Below, one piece after another: positions 17,882-27,419 of a stretch of 64,000 nt of DNA. Positions within the stretch are counted from its first letter, which is position 1. Each line of letters starts with the position of its first letter. Source of the DNA: Burkholderia singularis (GTDB lineage Bacteria > Pseudomonadota > Gammaproteobacteria > Burkholderiales > Burkholderiaceae); the NCBI RefSeq assembly GCF_900176645.1, contig NZ_FXAN01000083.1, positions 96,870 to 160,869 on the forward strand. Direction: 5' to 3'. The notes under the pieces were generated by a model, which saw nothing but the letters and a program-made list of their open reading frames with translations, was not told the origin of the DNA and did no database searches. Made by a program: the position numbers and the translations under genes.

Positions 17882-18700
17882 TCAGAACGACGCGACCATC
17901 GCCCCCTTGAACTGCTTCGCGATGAATTCCTTCACTTCCGGCGACTGGTAAGCCTTTACAAGCTTCTTCACCCACGGCTGATCCTTATCCTTCGCGCGCA
18001 CCGCGATCAAATTCGCGTATGGGCTCGTCAGCGATTCAAGCGCGATCGCATCCTTGGTCGGCTGCAGGTTCGCTGCAAGCGCGTAATTCGTATTGATCAC
18101 CGCCGCGTCGACATCGCCCAGCACACGCGGCAGTTGCGCGGCATCGAGTTCGGTCAGCTTCAGCTTCTTCGGATTGTCGGCAATATCGAGCACGGTCGCG
18201 TTATTGCCGCCCGTGCCCGCGCCGGCCTTCAGCTTGATCACGCCCTGCGACTGCAACAGCAGCAGCGCGCGATTCTCGTTGGACGGATCGTTCGGCAACG
18301 CAACCTTCGCGCCGGCCGGCAGATCCTTCAACGACTTGTATTTCTTCGAATACACGCCGATCGGCGAGATATACGTGAGGCCAACGCTGACGATCTTGTA
18401 ACCGCGCTGTTTGACTTGGCTGTCGAGATACGGCTGATGCTGGAAGCTGTTCGCGTCGAGGTCGCCCGAATCGAGCGCGGCGTTCGGTTGCACGTAGTCG
18501 TTGAACTCGATCACTTTCACATCGAGCCCTTCTTTCTCCTTCGCGACTTTCTGCACGACCTGCCAAACCTCGGCGTCGGGCCCCGACACCGTGCCGACCT
18601 TGATCGTCTTGCTCTGCGCATATGCGCCGACAGAAACGGACAGCGCGGCCGCACCGGCCGCCACCGCGGAAACCACCTTCAGGAGAGTGCGACGCTTCAT
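17882..18700 (-). CDS. metQ: MetQ/NlpA family substrate-binding protein
   Basis: Periplasmic binding protein of a methionine-type ABC importer, 272 residues. Seen: a signal peptide (basic KRR, then VVSAVAAGAAALSVSVGA) cleaved after AYA, then family stretches TIKVGTVSGPDAEVWQVV, DYVQPNAALDSGDLDANSFQ near residue 70, SPIGVYSKKYKSLKDLP near 110, and LPNDPSNENRALLLLQ near 135. The usual lipobox cysteine of MetQ is absent, so it is probably soluble in the periplasm. The partner ATPase and permease (metN, metI) are not in the window, so this is an orphan paralogue. Methionine as the substrate is inferred from the family only. Confidence 0.88.
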   Translation of the reverse strand: MKRRTLLKVVSAVAAGAAALSVSVGAYAQSKTIKVGTVSGPDAEVWQVVQKVAKEKEGLDVKVIEFNDYVQPNAALDSGDLDANSFQHQPYLDSQVKQRGYKIVSVGLTYISPIGVYSKKYKSLKDLPAGAKVALPNDPSNENRALLLLQSQGVIKLKAGAGTGGNNATVLDIADNPKKLKLTELDAAQLPRVLGDVDAAVINTNYALAANLQPTKDAIALESLTSPYANLIAVRAKDKDQPWVKKLVKAYQSPEVKEFIAKQFKGAMVASF

Positions 18701-18936
18701 CTGTTTTTCTCGCTTACTGGAACCATTCAGGCTCGATAAAAGGAGCGCGACAGCCTGTTAGGCCAAGCCGCGCCTTGGAAAACGCAGATGGTGTCACAAG
18801 ATCGAAGCGCTGTGAAATACATCCCGCTTATATGGGTATGGAGCAGCGTCATGCGCGGGCCGGCTCCAAACCGCCCGCGTATTGCCGCCTCAAACATCGA
18901 GCGCCGACGCCGGAGGCCGGCGCGCGCCGCCACCGC

Positions 18937-19543
18937 TCAATCGAGCAGCAGCTTCAGATCGTGGACCCACGGCCCCGGCCCCTGGCCATCGCGCACGAAC
19001 AGGCGGAGCTTGCCGCTGGGATCGAACATGTAGCTCGCGGCAGTGTGGTCCATCGTGTAACTGTCGGGCGTCTTGCCCGGCACCTTGGCGTAGTAGATGC
19101 GGAAGTCCTTCGCGATCTTCTTCAGTTGCGCATCGTCGGCGGGCCTCAGCGCGACGAAAGCCGGATTGAACGCGCTCGCGTACTGCGACATGATCTGCGC
19201 GGTATCGCGCTCGGGATCGACGGTGACGAACAGCACCTGCACGCGCTTGCTGTCCGGGCCGAGCTGCTGCATCGCCTGCGCAAGCTCCGCGAGCGTCGTC
19301 GGGCAAACGTCCGGGCAATGCGTGTAGCCGAAAAACAGCACGACAGCGCGCCCCTTGAACTCACCGAGGGTGCGGATCTTGCCCGCCGTATCGGGCAATG
19401 CGAAGTCGGCGCCGAACTGCGTGTTGCCGGTGATGTCGAGATTCTGGAACGCGGTCGCAGCCCGCAGCCGTCAATGCGAGTGCCAGCGCGCAGGCGAACA
19501 ACCAGCCGCGGCGCGCGCGGCGTGCAAACAGGGATTTGAGCAT
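18937..19543 (-). pseudogene. sco: SCO1/SenC copper chaperone, frameshifted
   Basis: SCO proteins deliver copper to the CuA site of cytochrome oxidase. The ATG at 19543 opens a lipoprotein signal ending LTAAGC. The continuing domain (about 170 residues) lies in another frame: AFQNLDITGNTQFG, then GYTHCPDVCPTTL with the CxxxC copper motif and YTMDHTAASYMFDP with the third ligand His. Removing one C from the ACCG at about 19453-19456 joins the frames as GCDAFQNLDITG and gives a normal protein of about 200 residues. As written, translation would stop or scramble right after the lipobox. This is a recent pseudogene or a sequence error. The gene lies 19 bp after ctaB at the end of the oxidase locus. 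Confidence 0.85.
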
Positions 19544-19562
19544 CGCAGTCGAAGCGAAAGAG

Positions 19563-20465
19563 TCACATCCCGATCACGGGACGCGCGTAGTGATCGACGA
19601 GCAGCGCCGCGAACAGCAGCGACAAATACACGATCGAGTAACGGAACGCACTGCGTGCGAGCGCATCCGAGTAATCGCGGTAGATTTTCCACGCGTAGCC
19701 GACGAAGATCGCGCCGAGCAGCACCGCGCTCGTCAGAAAAACGATTCCGCTCATGCCCGAGATGAACGGCATCATCGACACGGCAAACAGAATCAGCGTG
19801 TAAAGCAAGATATGCAGCCGCGTGAATTTTTCGCCGTGCGTGACGGGCAGCATCGGCAGCCCCGCGTTCTCGTAATCCTTGCGGCGGTACAGCGCGAGCA
19901 CCCAGAAGTGCGGCGGCGTCCAGACGAAGATGATAAGGACGAGAATCCACGCGTCGCCCGGCACCGCGCCCGTGACGGCCGCCCAGCCGAGCGCCGGCGG
20001 CATCGCGCCCGATGCGCCGCCGATCACGATGTTCTGCGGGGTGGCGGGCTTGAGCAGCAGCGTGTAGATCACCGCATAACCAACAAACGTGGCGATCGTC
20101 AGCCACATCGTCAGCGGATTCGTGAACGTGTACAGCGTGAACGCGCCGGCACCGCCCAGCACGGCCGAGAACAACAGGATCTGCACGGTGGTGATCTCGC
20201 CGCGCGCGGACGGGCGCCACGCGGTGCGCCGCATCATCGCGTCGATTTTCTGCTCGACAAGGCAATTGATCGCGAACGCCGCGCCGGCCAACAGCCAGAT
20301 GCCGACCGTGCCGCCGACGAGCACCTTCCACGGCACCATCCCCGGCGTCGCGAGGAACATCCCGATCACGGCACAAAACACCGCAAGTTGCGTGACACGC
20401 GGCTTCGTCAGCGCAAGGTATTGGGATAGGCGGTTACCGGGATGTCGGGAAAGCGTGGTGTCCAT
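19563..20465 (-). CDS. ctaB: Protoheme IX farnesyltransferase (heme O synthase)
   Basis: Integral membrane prenyltransferase, 300 residues, converting heme b to heme O, the first step to heme A. Seen: the start of the first prenyl-binding region [10 protein letters not shown] near residue 18, the Asp-containing [15 protein letters not shown] motif near residue 66, [13 protein letters not shown] near 148, and [26 protein letters not shown] near 185, all diagnostic of the UbiA-type CtaB/CyoE family. About nine membrane segments. It starts 12 bp after ctaA. Confidence 0.96.
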   Translation of the reverse strand: MDTTLSRHPGNRLSQYLALTKPRVTQLAVFCAVIGMFLATPGMVPWKVLVGGTVGIWLLAGAAFAINCLVEQKIDAMMRRTAWRPSARGEITTVQILLFSAVLGGAGAFTLYTFTNPLTMWLTIATFVGYAVIYTLLLKPATPQNIVIGGASGAMPPALGWAAVTGAVPGDAWILVLIIFVWTPPHFWVLALYRRKDYENAGLPMLPVTHGEKFTRLHILLYTLILFAVSMMPFISGMSGIVFLTSAVLLGAIFVGYAWKIYRDYSDALARSAFRYSIVYLSLLFAALLVDHYARPVIGM

Positions 20466-20477
20466 GCTTGGTAGGCG

Positions 20478-21587
20478 TCACGCGGGCGCGGTATCGCGCG
20501 CGGGTTGCGCGATGCGGCCGGAACGGCTTGAAAGGATGCGCAAGTTTAACATGACGACGAGCAGCAGCAGGACCGCAGCCCCGCCGTTGTGCATGACGGC
20601 GACGGGCAGCGGCCACTGTAGCACGATGTTCGTCAGGCCCGTCGCGCATTGCAGCGCGACGACGGCGAGCACCCCATCGGCCGGCCGCCGCAACGACGCG
20701 ATGCGCCGCACCTTCAGCGCGAACGCGACCAAATAGGTCACGACGACGAATGCGAAAGTCCGGTGCGTCCAGTGGATCGCAACGAGCGCGTCCTGCGTGA
20801 TCGCGTCGCCGTCGTTTGTCATGCCGAGCGCGCGCCATAGGTGAAAGCCGTTGCGGAAATCCATCGGCGGAATCCACGCACCGTTGCAAGTCGGGAAATC
20901 GGTACAGGCGAGCACCGCGTAGTTCGTGCTGACCCAGCCGCCCAACGCGATCTGCGCCACCAGCAGCACGAGCGCCGCGAGCGCCGCCGCGCGGTAGCGG
21001 CCGGCGGCGGCGTCGATCGCGGGCGGCGGCGTGAGCCGCGCGGCCAGCCAGCCGAGCGAGCCGAGCAGCGTCAGCCCGAGCAGCAGATGGATCGTCACGA
21101 TCACGGGTTGCAGTTTCATCGTCACGGTCCACGCGCCGAACGCGCCTTGCACGAGAATCAGCATCAGCAGGCCGGTCGGCCACCACGGCGACACGCGCAG
21201 CGTCCGGCCGCGCAGCCGCGCCGCCCATGCAATGACCATCTGCGCGATGATCAGCACGCCGATGGCCATCGCGAAATAGCGGTGCACCATCTCGATCCAC
21301 GCCTTCGTCATGCTGACCGGGCCGGTCGGCATCGCCTGATGCGCGGCGGTGATCGCCGCATGCGCGATGAACGGCGACGACGTCCCGTAACAACCCGGCC
21401 AATCCGGGCAACCGAGGCCGGAATCGGTGAGCCGGGTAAAGCCGCCGAACATCACGAGATCGAGCGTCAGGAAAGTCGTCACCCAGACGAGCTTGCGGAA
21501 TTTGTCGTCGTCCGCCTTCACCCATACGTAAGACAACGGCAGCAACGCGATACAGAGGCCGATCAGGCCGAGTTGCAGTAGATACAT
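20478..21587 (-). CDS. ctaA: Heme A synthase (COX15/CtaA)
   Basis: Membrane monooxygenase of 369 residues that oxidises the C8 methyl of heme O to give heme A for the oxidase. Seen: about eight membrane segments; the family motif FGGFTRLTDSGLGCPDWPGCYG near residue 47, with the conserved cysteine pair; EMVHRYFAMAIG near 98; a HLLLG heme-ligand His near 172; GGWVSTNYAVLACTDFPTCNG near 217; and IHWTHRTFA near 272. Starts MYLLQLGLIGLCIALLP at 21587. Confidence 0.96.
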   Translation of the reverse strand: MYLLQLGLIGLCIALLPLSYVWVKADDDKFRKLVWVTTFLTLDLVMFGGFTRLTDSGLGCPDWPGCYGTSSPFIAHAAITAAHQAMPTGPVSMTKAWIEMVHRYFAMAIGVLIIAQMVIAWAARLRGRTLRVSPWWPTGLLMLILVQGAFGAWTVTMKLQPVIVTIHLLLGLTLLGSLGWLAARLTPPPAIDAAAGRYRAAALAALVLLVAQIALGGWVSTNYAVLACTDFPTCNGAWIPPMDFRNGFHLWRALGMTNDGDAITQDALVAIHWTHRTFAFVVVTYLVAFALKVRRIASLRRPADGVLAVVALQCATGLTNIVLQWPLPVAVMHNGGAAVLLLLVVMLNLRILSSRSGRIAQPARDTAPA

Positions 21588-21630
21588 CGGTTCTTCTCTC
21601 CTACCTTCGTCGCCGGGCGCGGCCGGCGCT

Positions 21631-22281
21631 TTAGCCGATGCTCGACCACTTGAGGAGCTTGGTCACGTCCCGCTTGATCTTGCTCGGGTCCGGGTCTTTC
21701 GGGAAACGCATCATCAGGTTCCCGCTGGGATCGACGATATAGATATGGTCGGTCACGCGCGTGCCCGCATCGGCCGGCAGCCATGCCGCCACGGCGGCCG
21801 GATCGGCGCGCAGCTTGCGGGTGTCCGGATACGCGCGCTCGATCGTCGCGGGCACCGCCGCCGCATCGCTCTTCAGCCAGACCATCGTGATCCGCTGCCG
21901 CTCGCCTGCCTGCGTCGCGCGCACCTGGCGCATGAAATAGAGCTTCTTTGCGCACGCGGCATCGCATGCGCCGCTGTCCTCCATCACGAACAGCCAGACG
22001 CCGCGCAGCGACGCAAGCGGCACCGTCCGCCCGGCCTCATCGACCACGGTCAGCTCAGGCGGAATCGGCCGCTGCGGCTCGATCAACGTACCGTAGTTTG
22101 TCGATCCGCCGTTCGGCTTGATCACGTAATACGTGAAGTACGACGCAATCACGGGCGCCGCGCAGACGAGCGCAAGCGCGAGCAACACCCAGCGGCCCCG
22201 CTGCCAGGAGCCGCGCTGCGCGGATGCCGTTCGCGGAGCATCGGCTGACTGCTGCGTCGGACGAGAAGAATGCATGTTCAT
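21631..22281 (-). CDS. Membrane-anchored SCO-like thioredoxin-fold protein
   Basis: A 216-residue protein with one N-terminal membrane anchor (WVLLALALVCAAPVIASYF, near residue 31) and a periplasmic thioredoxin-like domain. The signature is DSGACDAACAKKLYFMRQ near residue 102, a CxxxC pair of SCO spacing, followed by a strand-rich region and YIVDPSGNLMMRFP near 183. It sits between surf1 and ctaA, where many betaproteobacterial oxidase loci carry an uncharacterised assembly protein. A role in copper or disulfide handling during CtaC maturation is inferred. Two ATGs (22281, 22275) are close; AGAGG lies 3 bp before the first and 9 bp before the second. Confidence 0.78.
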   Translation of the reverse strand: MNMHSSRPTQQSADAPRTASAQRGSWQRGRWVLLALALVCAAPVIASYFTYYVIKPNGGSTNYGTLIEPQRPIPPELTVVDEAGRTVPLASLRGVWLFVMEDSGACDAACAKKLYFMRQVRATQAGERQRITMVWLKSDAAAVPATIERAYPDTRKLRADPAAVAAWLPADAGTRVTDHIYIVDPSGNLMMRFPKDPDPSKIKRDVTKLLKWSSIG

Positions 22282-22525
22282 AAACCTCTTGAAACATTGA
22301 AAACGGAACGCGGCGCCACGCCACGCAAGCCGGCCGGTTCGGCCGCACCGCGCCGGATCGTCCAAACTATGGCGAATCAAGCCGACGCTTAGCCAGACGG
22401 CGCGCACCTTACGTCATAGGCTTTACGGCATGCCGGCGGGATTCAGACGATGCGCGCACCATTCGCCGCGTTGCCGTCCAATGGCCGCCCCCGCCTGCCG
22501 CACCTGAATGACGAATCGGCCGGCT

Positions 22526-23260
22526 TCAAGCCGCATCGGCACGCCCGGCCTGCTTTTTTCCCGGACGCCTCGCCGCTCGCCACGCGGCATAAAGGCCCAA
22601 CCCGGCCGCCGCCGCCGCCATCGCCCACCACTGCAACATATAGCCGTAGTTGCGCTCGACGCCCATCGTCGGCGCGGGCCAGTCGCGCACCAGGTGGTCG
22701 CCGTCGTCGCTCGTCTGCTGAATCACGAACGGCTGCAGCGGCAAGCCGGTTTCGCGCGCATAGGCGGCAACGTCGAGATTCTGCCGAATCCTTTGCCCCG
22801 CGGCCGACCCGCCGCTGCCGAGTTCGAATACGCGAGTCGCGTCGCGACGCGCGATGCCGCCGAGCGTCACCTCGCCCGCGGGCGTCACGAACGGCTGGAT
22901 CGCGGTACGGTCGGCGATGTTGCGCGGCAACCAGCCGCGGTTCACAAGCACATAAGCGCCGTTGGCCAGCTTCATCGGCATCACGACGTAAAAGCCGGGC
23001 TGATCACGGTAGGGCCGATTGTCGAGAAAAACAGCGGCTTCACGCATGAAGCGCCCGGTCGCGCGCACGCGATGGAACTCGATCTCGTTGAGTTCGACGC
23101 GTTCGCGCGGCACATCGACCGGGCTCGCGTGCTCATAGCGCGCGATCTGCGCATCGAGCGCCTCCTTCTGATGCGCGCGGTCGCGCTGCCAGAAGCCGAG
23201 CCGCACCGTCACCGCGATCACGGCAAGAATCAGCAGCGCGGGCAACCAGCGGACCTTCAT
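22526..23260 (-). CDS. SURF1 family cytochrome oxidase assembly protein
   Basis: Inner-membrane assembly factor of 244 residues that helps insert heme A into CtaD. Seen: a membrane anchor at each end (WLPALLILAVIAVTVRLGFWQ near residue 4 and MLQWWAMAAAAAGLGLYAAW near 210), and the family motifs VRLGFWQRDR near the N-terminus, PGFYVVMPMKL near 84, VLVNRGWLPRNI near 100, and ERNYGYMLQWW near the C-terminus. Starts at the ATG 23260. Confidence 0.93.
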   Translation of the reverse strand: MKVRWLPALLILAVIAVTVRLGFWQRDRAHQKEALDAQIARYEHASPVDVPRERVELNEIEFHRVRATGRFMREAAVFLDNRPYRDQPGFYVVMPMKLANGAYVLVNRGWLPRNIADRTAIQPFVTPAGEVTLGGIARRDATRVFELGSGGSAAGQRIRQNLDVAAYARETGLPLQPFVIQQTSDDGDHLVRDWPAPTMGVERNYGYMLQWWAMAAAAAGLGLYAAWRAARRPGKKQAGRADAA

Positions 23261-23347
23261 CGCGGCTGCCTCCGGAGGCAGCCGCCGCGCGGCCGAAATG
23301 AGATAATCGAGATCTCCGTTACGAACTGCCGCTTTCCGGCCAGCTTC

Positions 23348-23557
23348 ATGCACATTCTCGTTCCGATCGCCTTCGTCCTCATCGTTGCCAGCATGGCATC
23401 CGCGCTGTATTTCATGATGCACGACCGGGGCCATACGAAGCGGATGGTTTGGTCGCTCGCGATGCGCGTCGGACTGTCGATCTCGTTGTTCCTGTTCATC
23501 CTGGTCGCAAACTGGATGGGCTGGATCCATTCGACCGGCATTCCGATCGGCCGCTGA
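23348..23557 (+). CDS. Twin-transmembrane small protein (DUF2909-like)
   Basis: A 69-residue protein with two membrane segments (ILVPIAFVLIVASMASALYF, and WSLAMRVGLSISLFLFILVA) joined by a short basic loop HDRGHTKRM. It is the only plus-strand gene inside the oxidase locus and its start lies 87 bp from surf1, so the two genes diverge. Small proteins of this type are often found next to ctaE/surf1 in Betaproteobacteria. Its role in oxidase assembly is unproven. Confidence 0.85.
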   Translation: MHILVPIAFVLIVASMASALYFMMHDRGHTKRMVWSLAMRVGLSISLFLFILVANWMGWIHSTGIPIGR

Positions 23558-23719
23558 TACAACCGGGTGCGGCATATCGCCGCACGCACGCCACCATCAA
23601 GCAAAAACGCCGCCCGACAAAGTCGGTGCGGCGCATCGGCCCAGTTGCCGGCGGCGCGTACACAGCGCATCGGCAAATCAAGCCAGCGGCCCGCGCGGGC
23701 ATCGCGTGGGCCGTTTCCG

Positions 23720-24577
23720 TTACAGCCAGTAGACGACGACGTAAAGACCCAGCCAGACGACGTCGACGAAGTGCCAATACCACGCTGCGCCTTCGAATGC
23801 GAAGTGGTGATCCGGCTTGAAGTGACCGCGGATCATCCGCACCAGCACGACCGCGAGCATCGTGCCGCCAAGGAACACGTGGAAACCGTGGAAGCCCGTC
23901 AGCAGGAAGAACGTCGAGCCGTACACGCCGGAGCCGAGCGTCAGGTTCAACTCGTTGTATGCGTGGAAATATTCGAAACCTTGCAGGAACAAGAAGCAGA
24001 CCCCAAGCACGAGCGTCGCGGCAAGCCATGCGATCGCCTTGCTCCGGTGATCTTCACGCAGCGCGTGGTGCGACACCGTCAGCGTCGCGCCCGACGACAG
24101 CAGCAACGCGGTGTTCAGCGTCGGAATCGGCCACGGGCCCATCGTCTTGAAATGGCCCGCGAGCGCGGCCGGCCCTTCGTTCGGCCAAACGGCGGAGAAA
24201 TCCGGCCAGATCAGCTTGTAGTCGAGGCTGCCGAGCTGGTGCAGCGCGATTTCACGCGCGTAGAAAAGCGCGCCGAAGAATGCGCCGAAGAACATCACTT
24301 CGGAGAAGATGAACCAGCTCATGCTCCAGCGGAACGACTTGTCGACATTCTTGCCGTACATCCCGCCTTCCGATTCGCCGATCGCATCGCCAAACCAGTG
24401 ATACAGCGTGAACAGCAGCCAAAGCAGGCCGACGAGCGCGGTAAAGGGTGCCCACGGCTCACCGTTGATCCACAGCGCGAACGATCCGAGCATGACCAGC
24501 AGGCCGATGGCCGCGCTGATCGGGTGCTGCGACGGATGCGGCACAAAATAGTACGGGCTCTCGTTTTGACCGGTCAT
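23720..24577 (-). CDS. ctaE: Cytochrome c oxidase subunit III
   Basis: Seven-helix subunit of the aa3 oxidase, 285 residues. Seen: the N-terminal YYFVPHPSQHPISAAIG region, SWFIFSEVMFFGAFFGALFY near residue 88 with the conserved Glu, LLLSSGATLTVSHHAL near 165, and the C-terminal LTGFHGFHVFLGGTML with FVDVVWLGLYVVVYWL at the end. It is separated from ctaG by the DUF2970 gene. Confidence 0.97.
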   Translation of the reverse strand: MTGQNESPYYFVPHPSQHPISAAIGLLVMLGSFALWINGEPWAPFTALVGLLWLLFTLYHWFGDAIGESEGGMYGKNVDKSFRWSMSWFIFSEVMFFGAFFGALFYAREIALHQLGSLDYKLIWPDFSAVWPNEGPAALAGHFKTMGPWPIPTLNTALLLSSGATLTVSHHALREDHRSKAIAWLAATLVLGVCFLFLQGFEYFHAYNELNLTLGSGVYGSTFFLLTGFHGFHVFLGGTMLAVVLVRMIRGHFKPDHHFAFEGAAWYWHFVDVVWLGLYVVVYWL

Positions 24578-24707
24578 GCTTGATTCTCCACTTCAGTCCA
24601 ATTTGTTCCGGAACGCTCCGGCTTATTTCTCGGCGACGCACGCGGCGCCGTCTCGCTTGTTGCATCCCGGCACGCGCAATCGGCGCACCGTCTCAATCCG
24701 TATTGAC

Positions 24708-24911
24708 CTACCCCACCACCGCGTGTACGACGAGGATCAACACGGCGATGAAGATCGCCGCGCCGATCAGCGCGGCGCTCAACACGTGCAGCGGGTTCAA
24801 CTGCGTCGCGTCGGCCTCGAGATCGCGCCGCCGCCTCACGCCGAAAAACGACCACAGCACCGCTTTCATCGACTGTGCGAATGTGCCTTTTCTACCCATT
24901 TCGCTCATCAT
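24708..24911 (-). CDS. DUF2970 family small membrane protein
   Basis: A 67-residue protein with one C-terminal membrane segment (VLSAALIGAAIFIAVLILVV) and an N-terminal part containing SMKAVLWSFFGVRRRRD, the signature of this small family found beside ctaG. Function unknown; the position suggests oxidase assembly. The start could be either of two adjacent ATGs. Confidence 0.85.
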   Translation of the reverse strand: MMSEMGRKGTFAQSMKAVLWSFFGVRRRRDLEADATQLNPLHVLSAALIGAAIFIAVLILVVHAVVG

Positions 24912-24928
24912 CGTCGCCTCCCTCGGTC

Positions 24929-25531
24929 TTACGCGGCGGGCTTCGCCGCAGCGCGGCCCGGCTCTTGCGCCGCACCGCGAGCAGGCGCGGGCGCATTCAA
25001 TTCGAAGAACGTGTACGACAGCGTGATCGTTTTCACGTCCTTCGGCAACTTCGGGTCGATCACGAACACGACCGGCATGTCACGTGTCTCGTGCGCCGCG
25101 AGCGTCTGTTGCGTAAAGCAGAAACACTCGATTTTCTTGAAAAACTCGGTGGCCTGCTTCGGCGCGTAACTCGGAATCGCCTGCGCGACCACCGTCCTGC
25201 CCTGGCCGTTCGTGACTTCGTAGACAACCGTCGTCAATTCGCCCGGATGCACATCAATGCTGCCGAGCTTCGGCTTGAAGCCCAGCGGCCCACGCGCGTT
25301 CGCATCGAGTTCGATCGACACCTTGCGGCTGTAATCGACCTGCGTATTCTTCGCCTCGCTCGCGCTGACGTCGCGCTGCAGCAGGTTGTTCAGGCCGGTG
25401 ATCTGGCAGATCGCGCGGTACATCGGCACCAGCGCGAAGCCGAAGCCGAACATCAACCCCGCCACGACGACGAGCTTCAACAGCATCGACCGGTTGAACG
25501 CGCGATCGACATGCGCGCCGGACTTCGACAT
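24929..25531 (-). CDS. ctaG: Cytochrome c oxidase assembly protein CtaG (Cox11)
   Basis: Copper chaperone for the CuB site of CtaD, 200 residues, with one N-terminal membrane anchor (LLKLVVVAGLMFGFGFALVP) and a periplasmic immunoglobulin-like domain. Seen: VPMYRAICQITGLNN near residue 36 and the copper motif KIECFCFTQQTL (CFC) near residue 132, followed by MPVVFVIDPKLP. Start at the ATG 25531 (MSKSGAHVDRAFN); the longer frame upstream is not needed. Confidence 0.95.
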   Translation of the reverse strand: MSKSGAHVDRAFNRSMLLKLVVVAGLMFGFGFALVPMYRAICQITGLNNLLQRDVSASEAKNTQVDYSRKVSIELDANARGPLGFKPKLGSIDVHPGELTTVVYEVTNGQGRTVVAQAIPSYAPKQATEFFKKIECFCFTQQTLAAHETRDMPVVFVIDPKLPKDVKTITLSYTFFELNAPAPARGAAQEPGRAAAKPAA

Positions 25532-25553
25532 CACGACTTCCTCAAGTACTGCG

Positions 25554-25694
25554 TCAGGACGTGGACGCAATCCACTGCCTCACGACGGCACCCACAAAAA
25601 AGACGGCGGCGACGATCACGAGGATCAGCCCCATCCGCTTGTTGCCCGCGCTGATCTGCTCGGGCGTGCGTCTTTGTTGTGGATTCCGGGTCAT
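25554..25694 (-). CDS. Cytochrome oxidase small assembly protein
   Basis: A 46-residue protein with one membrane segment (MGLILVIVAAVFFVGAVVRQW) after a polar N-terminus, MTRNPQQRRTPEQ. It sits between ctaD and ctaG, where betaproteobacterial loci usually encode a protein of this size and pattern. Function inferred from position. Confidence 0.75.
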   Translation of the reverse strand: MTRNPQQRRTPEQISAGNKRMGLILVIVAAVFFVGAVVRQWIASTS

Positions 25695-25768
25695 GCGTAG
25701 GTTCGTATTGCTTCGATCGGAACCGCCGCCCGCGTCATGCGACGCGGGCGGCAAATACCGGACAATCG

Positions 25769-27376
25769 TTACTCGACCGTCGGCGGCTGCTCGAACGTGT
25801 GGAACGGAGCCGGGCTCGGGATCGTCCATTCGAGGCCCGTCGCGCCATCCCACGGCTTGTCACTTGCTTTCTCCAGTTCGCCGCCACCGCGGTAGGCGGG
25901 CAGCACGACCGCGAACAGGAAGTACACCTGCGCGAGGCCGAAGCCGAACGCGCCGATCGTCGCCACCTGGTTGAAGTCGGTGAACTGCGCCGCATAGTCC
26001 GCATAACGGCGCGGCATGCCGGCGAGGCCCAGGAAGTGCATCGGGAAGAACGTGACGTTGAAGAAAATCATCGACGCCCAGAAATGGATCTTGCCGCGCG
26101 TTTCGTTGTACATCCAGCCGGTCCACTTCGGCGACCAGTAATACCAGCCGGCGAACAGCGCGAACAGCGAACCCGCGACGAGCACGTAATGGAAGTGCGC
26201 GACGACAAAATACGTGCCGTGATACTGGATATCGAGCGGTGCCATCGCGAGCATCAGGCCCGTCAGGCCGCCGAACGTGAACACGAACAGGAAGCCGATC
26301 GCGAACAGCATCGGGGTTTCGAACGTCATCGAACCGCGCCACATCGTCGCGAGCCAATTGAACACCTTCACGCCCGTCGGCACCGCGATCAGCATCGTCG
26401 CGTACATGAAGAAGAGCTGGCCCGTGACCGGCATGCCGGTCGCGAACATGTGGTGCGCCCAGACCATAAACGACAGGATCGCGATCGACGCCGTCGCGTA
26501 CACCATCGAGCTATAGCCGAACAGCGGCTTGCGCGCGAACGCCGGGATCACCTGCGACACGATCCCGAACGCCGGCAGAATCATGATGTACACCTCGGGG
26601 TGGCCGAAGAACCAGAAGATGTGCTGGTACATCACCGGATCGCCGCCGCCCGCCGCATTGAAGAACGACGTGCCGAAATGGCGGTCGAACAGCACCATCG
26701 TGATCGCGCCGGCCAGAACCGGCATCACGGCGATCAGCAGGTACGCGGTGATGAGCCAGGTCCACGCGAACATCGGCATCTTCATCAGCGTCATGCCCGG
26801 CGCGCGCATGTTCAGGATCGTCACGATGATGTTGATCGAGCCCATGATCGACGACGCGCCCATGATGTGCACCGCGAAGATCGCGAAGTCCATGCCCGGG
26901 CCCATCTGCGTCGACAGCGGCGCGTACAGCGTCCAGCCGGCGGCCGTCGCGCCGCCCGGCGCGAAGAACGAGCCGACGAGCAGCACCGCCGCGACCGGCA
27001 GCAGCCAGAAGCTGAAGTTGTTCATCCGCGCGAACGCCATGTCGGATGCACCGATTTGCAGCGGAATCATCCAGTTCGCGAAGCCGACGAACGCCGGCAT
27101 GATCGCGCCGAACACCATGATCAGGCCGTGCATCGTCGTGAGTTCGTTGAAGAACTCCGGACGCATGATCTGCAACCCCGGCTCGAACAACTCGGCGCGG
27201 ATGCCGAGCGCCATCACGCCGCCCGACAGGAACATGATGAACGAGAACAACAGGTACAGCGTACCGATGTCCTTATGGTTGGTGGCATACAGCCACCGCC
27301 GCCAGCCGTGCGGCGTTTCGTGCGCGTGGTCGTCGTGCGCGTGGCCCGCGGTTACGTCGTGCCCGATGCTAGACAT
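25769..27376 (-). CDS. ctaD: Cytochrome c oxidase subunit I
   Basis: Catalytic subunit of the aa3 oxidase, 535 residues, with about twelve membrane helices. Seen: TMHGLIMVFGAIMP with the low-spin heme ligand near residue 84, FWFFGHPEVYIMILP near 264 with the CuB His and the cross-linked Tyr, FMVWAHHMF near 314 with the two further CuB His, and VVAHFHYVLVAG near 403 with the heme a3 and heme a ligands. The His/Asp-rich N-terminus (GHAHDDHAHET) is common in Betaproteobacteria. The locus order ctaC-ctaD-small gene-ctaG is on the minus strand. Confidence 0.98.
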   Translation of the reverse strand: MSSIGHDVTAGHAHDDHAHETPHGWRRWLYATNHKDIGTLYLLFSFIMFLSGGVMALGIRAELFEPGLQIMRPEFFNELTTMHGLIMVFGAIMPAFVGFANWMIPLQIGASDMAFARMNNFSFWLLPVAAVLLVGSFFAPGGATAAGWTLYAPLSTQMGPGMDFAIFAVHIMGASSIMGSINIIVTILNMRAPGMTLMKMPMFAWTWLITAYLLIAVMPVLAGAITMVLFDRHFGTSFFNAAGGGDPVMYQHIFWFFGHPEVYIMILPAFGIVSQVIPAFARKPLFGYSSMVYATASIAILSFMVWAHHMFATGMPVTGQLFFMYATMLIAVPTGVKVFNWLATMWRGSMTFETPMLFAIGFLFVFTFGGLTGLMLAMAPLDIQYHGTYFVVAHFHYVLVAGSLFALFAGWYYWSPKWTGWMYNETRGKIHFWASMIFFNVTFFPMHFLGLAGMPRRYADYAAQFTDFNQVATIGAFGFGLAQVYFLFAVVLPAYRGGGELEKASDKPWDGATGLEWTIPSPAPFHTFEQPPTVE

Positions 27377-27419
27377 GAGAATCTCCTAATGCGAATACGT
27401 CGACAAACACAGCGACACG

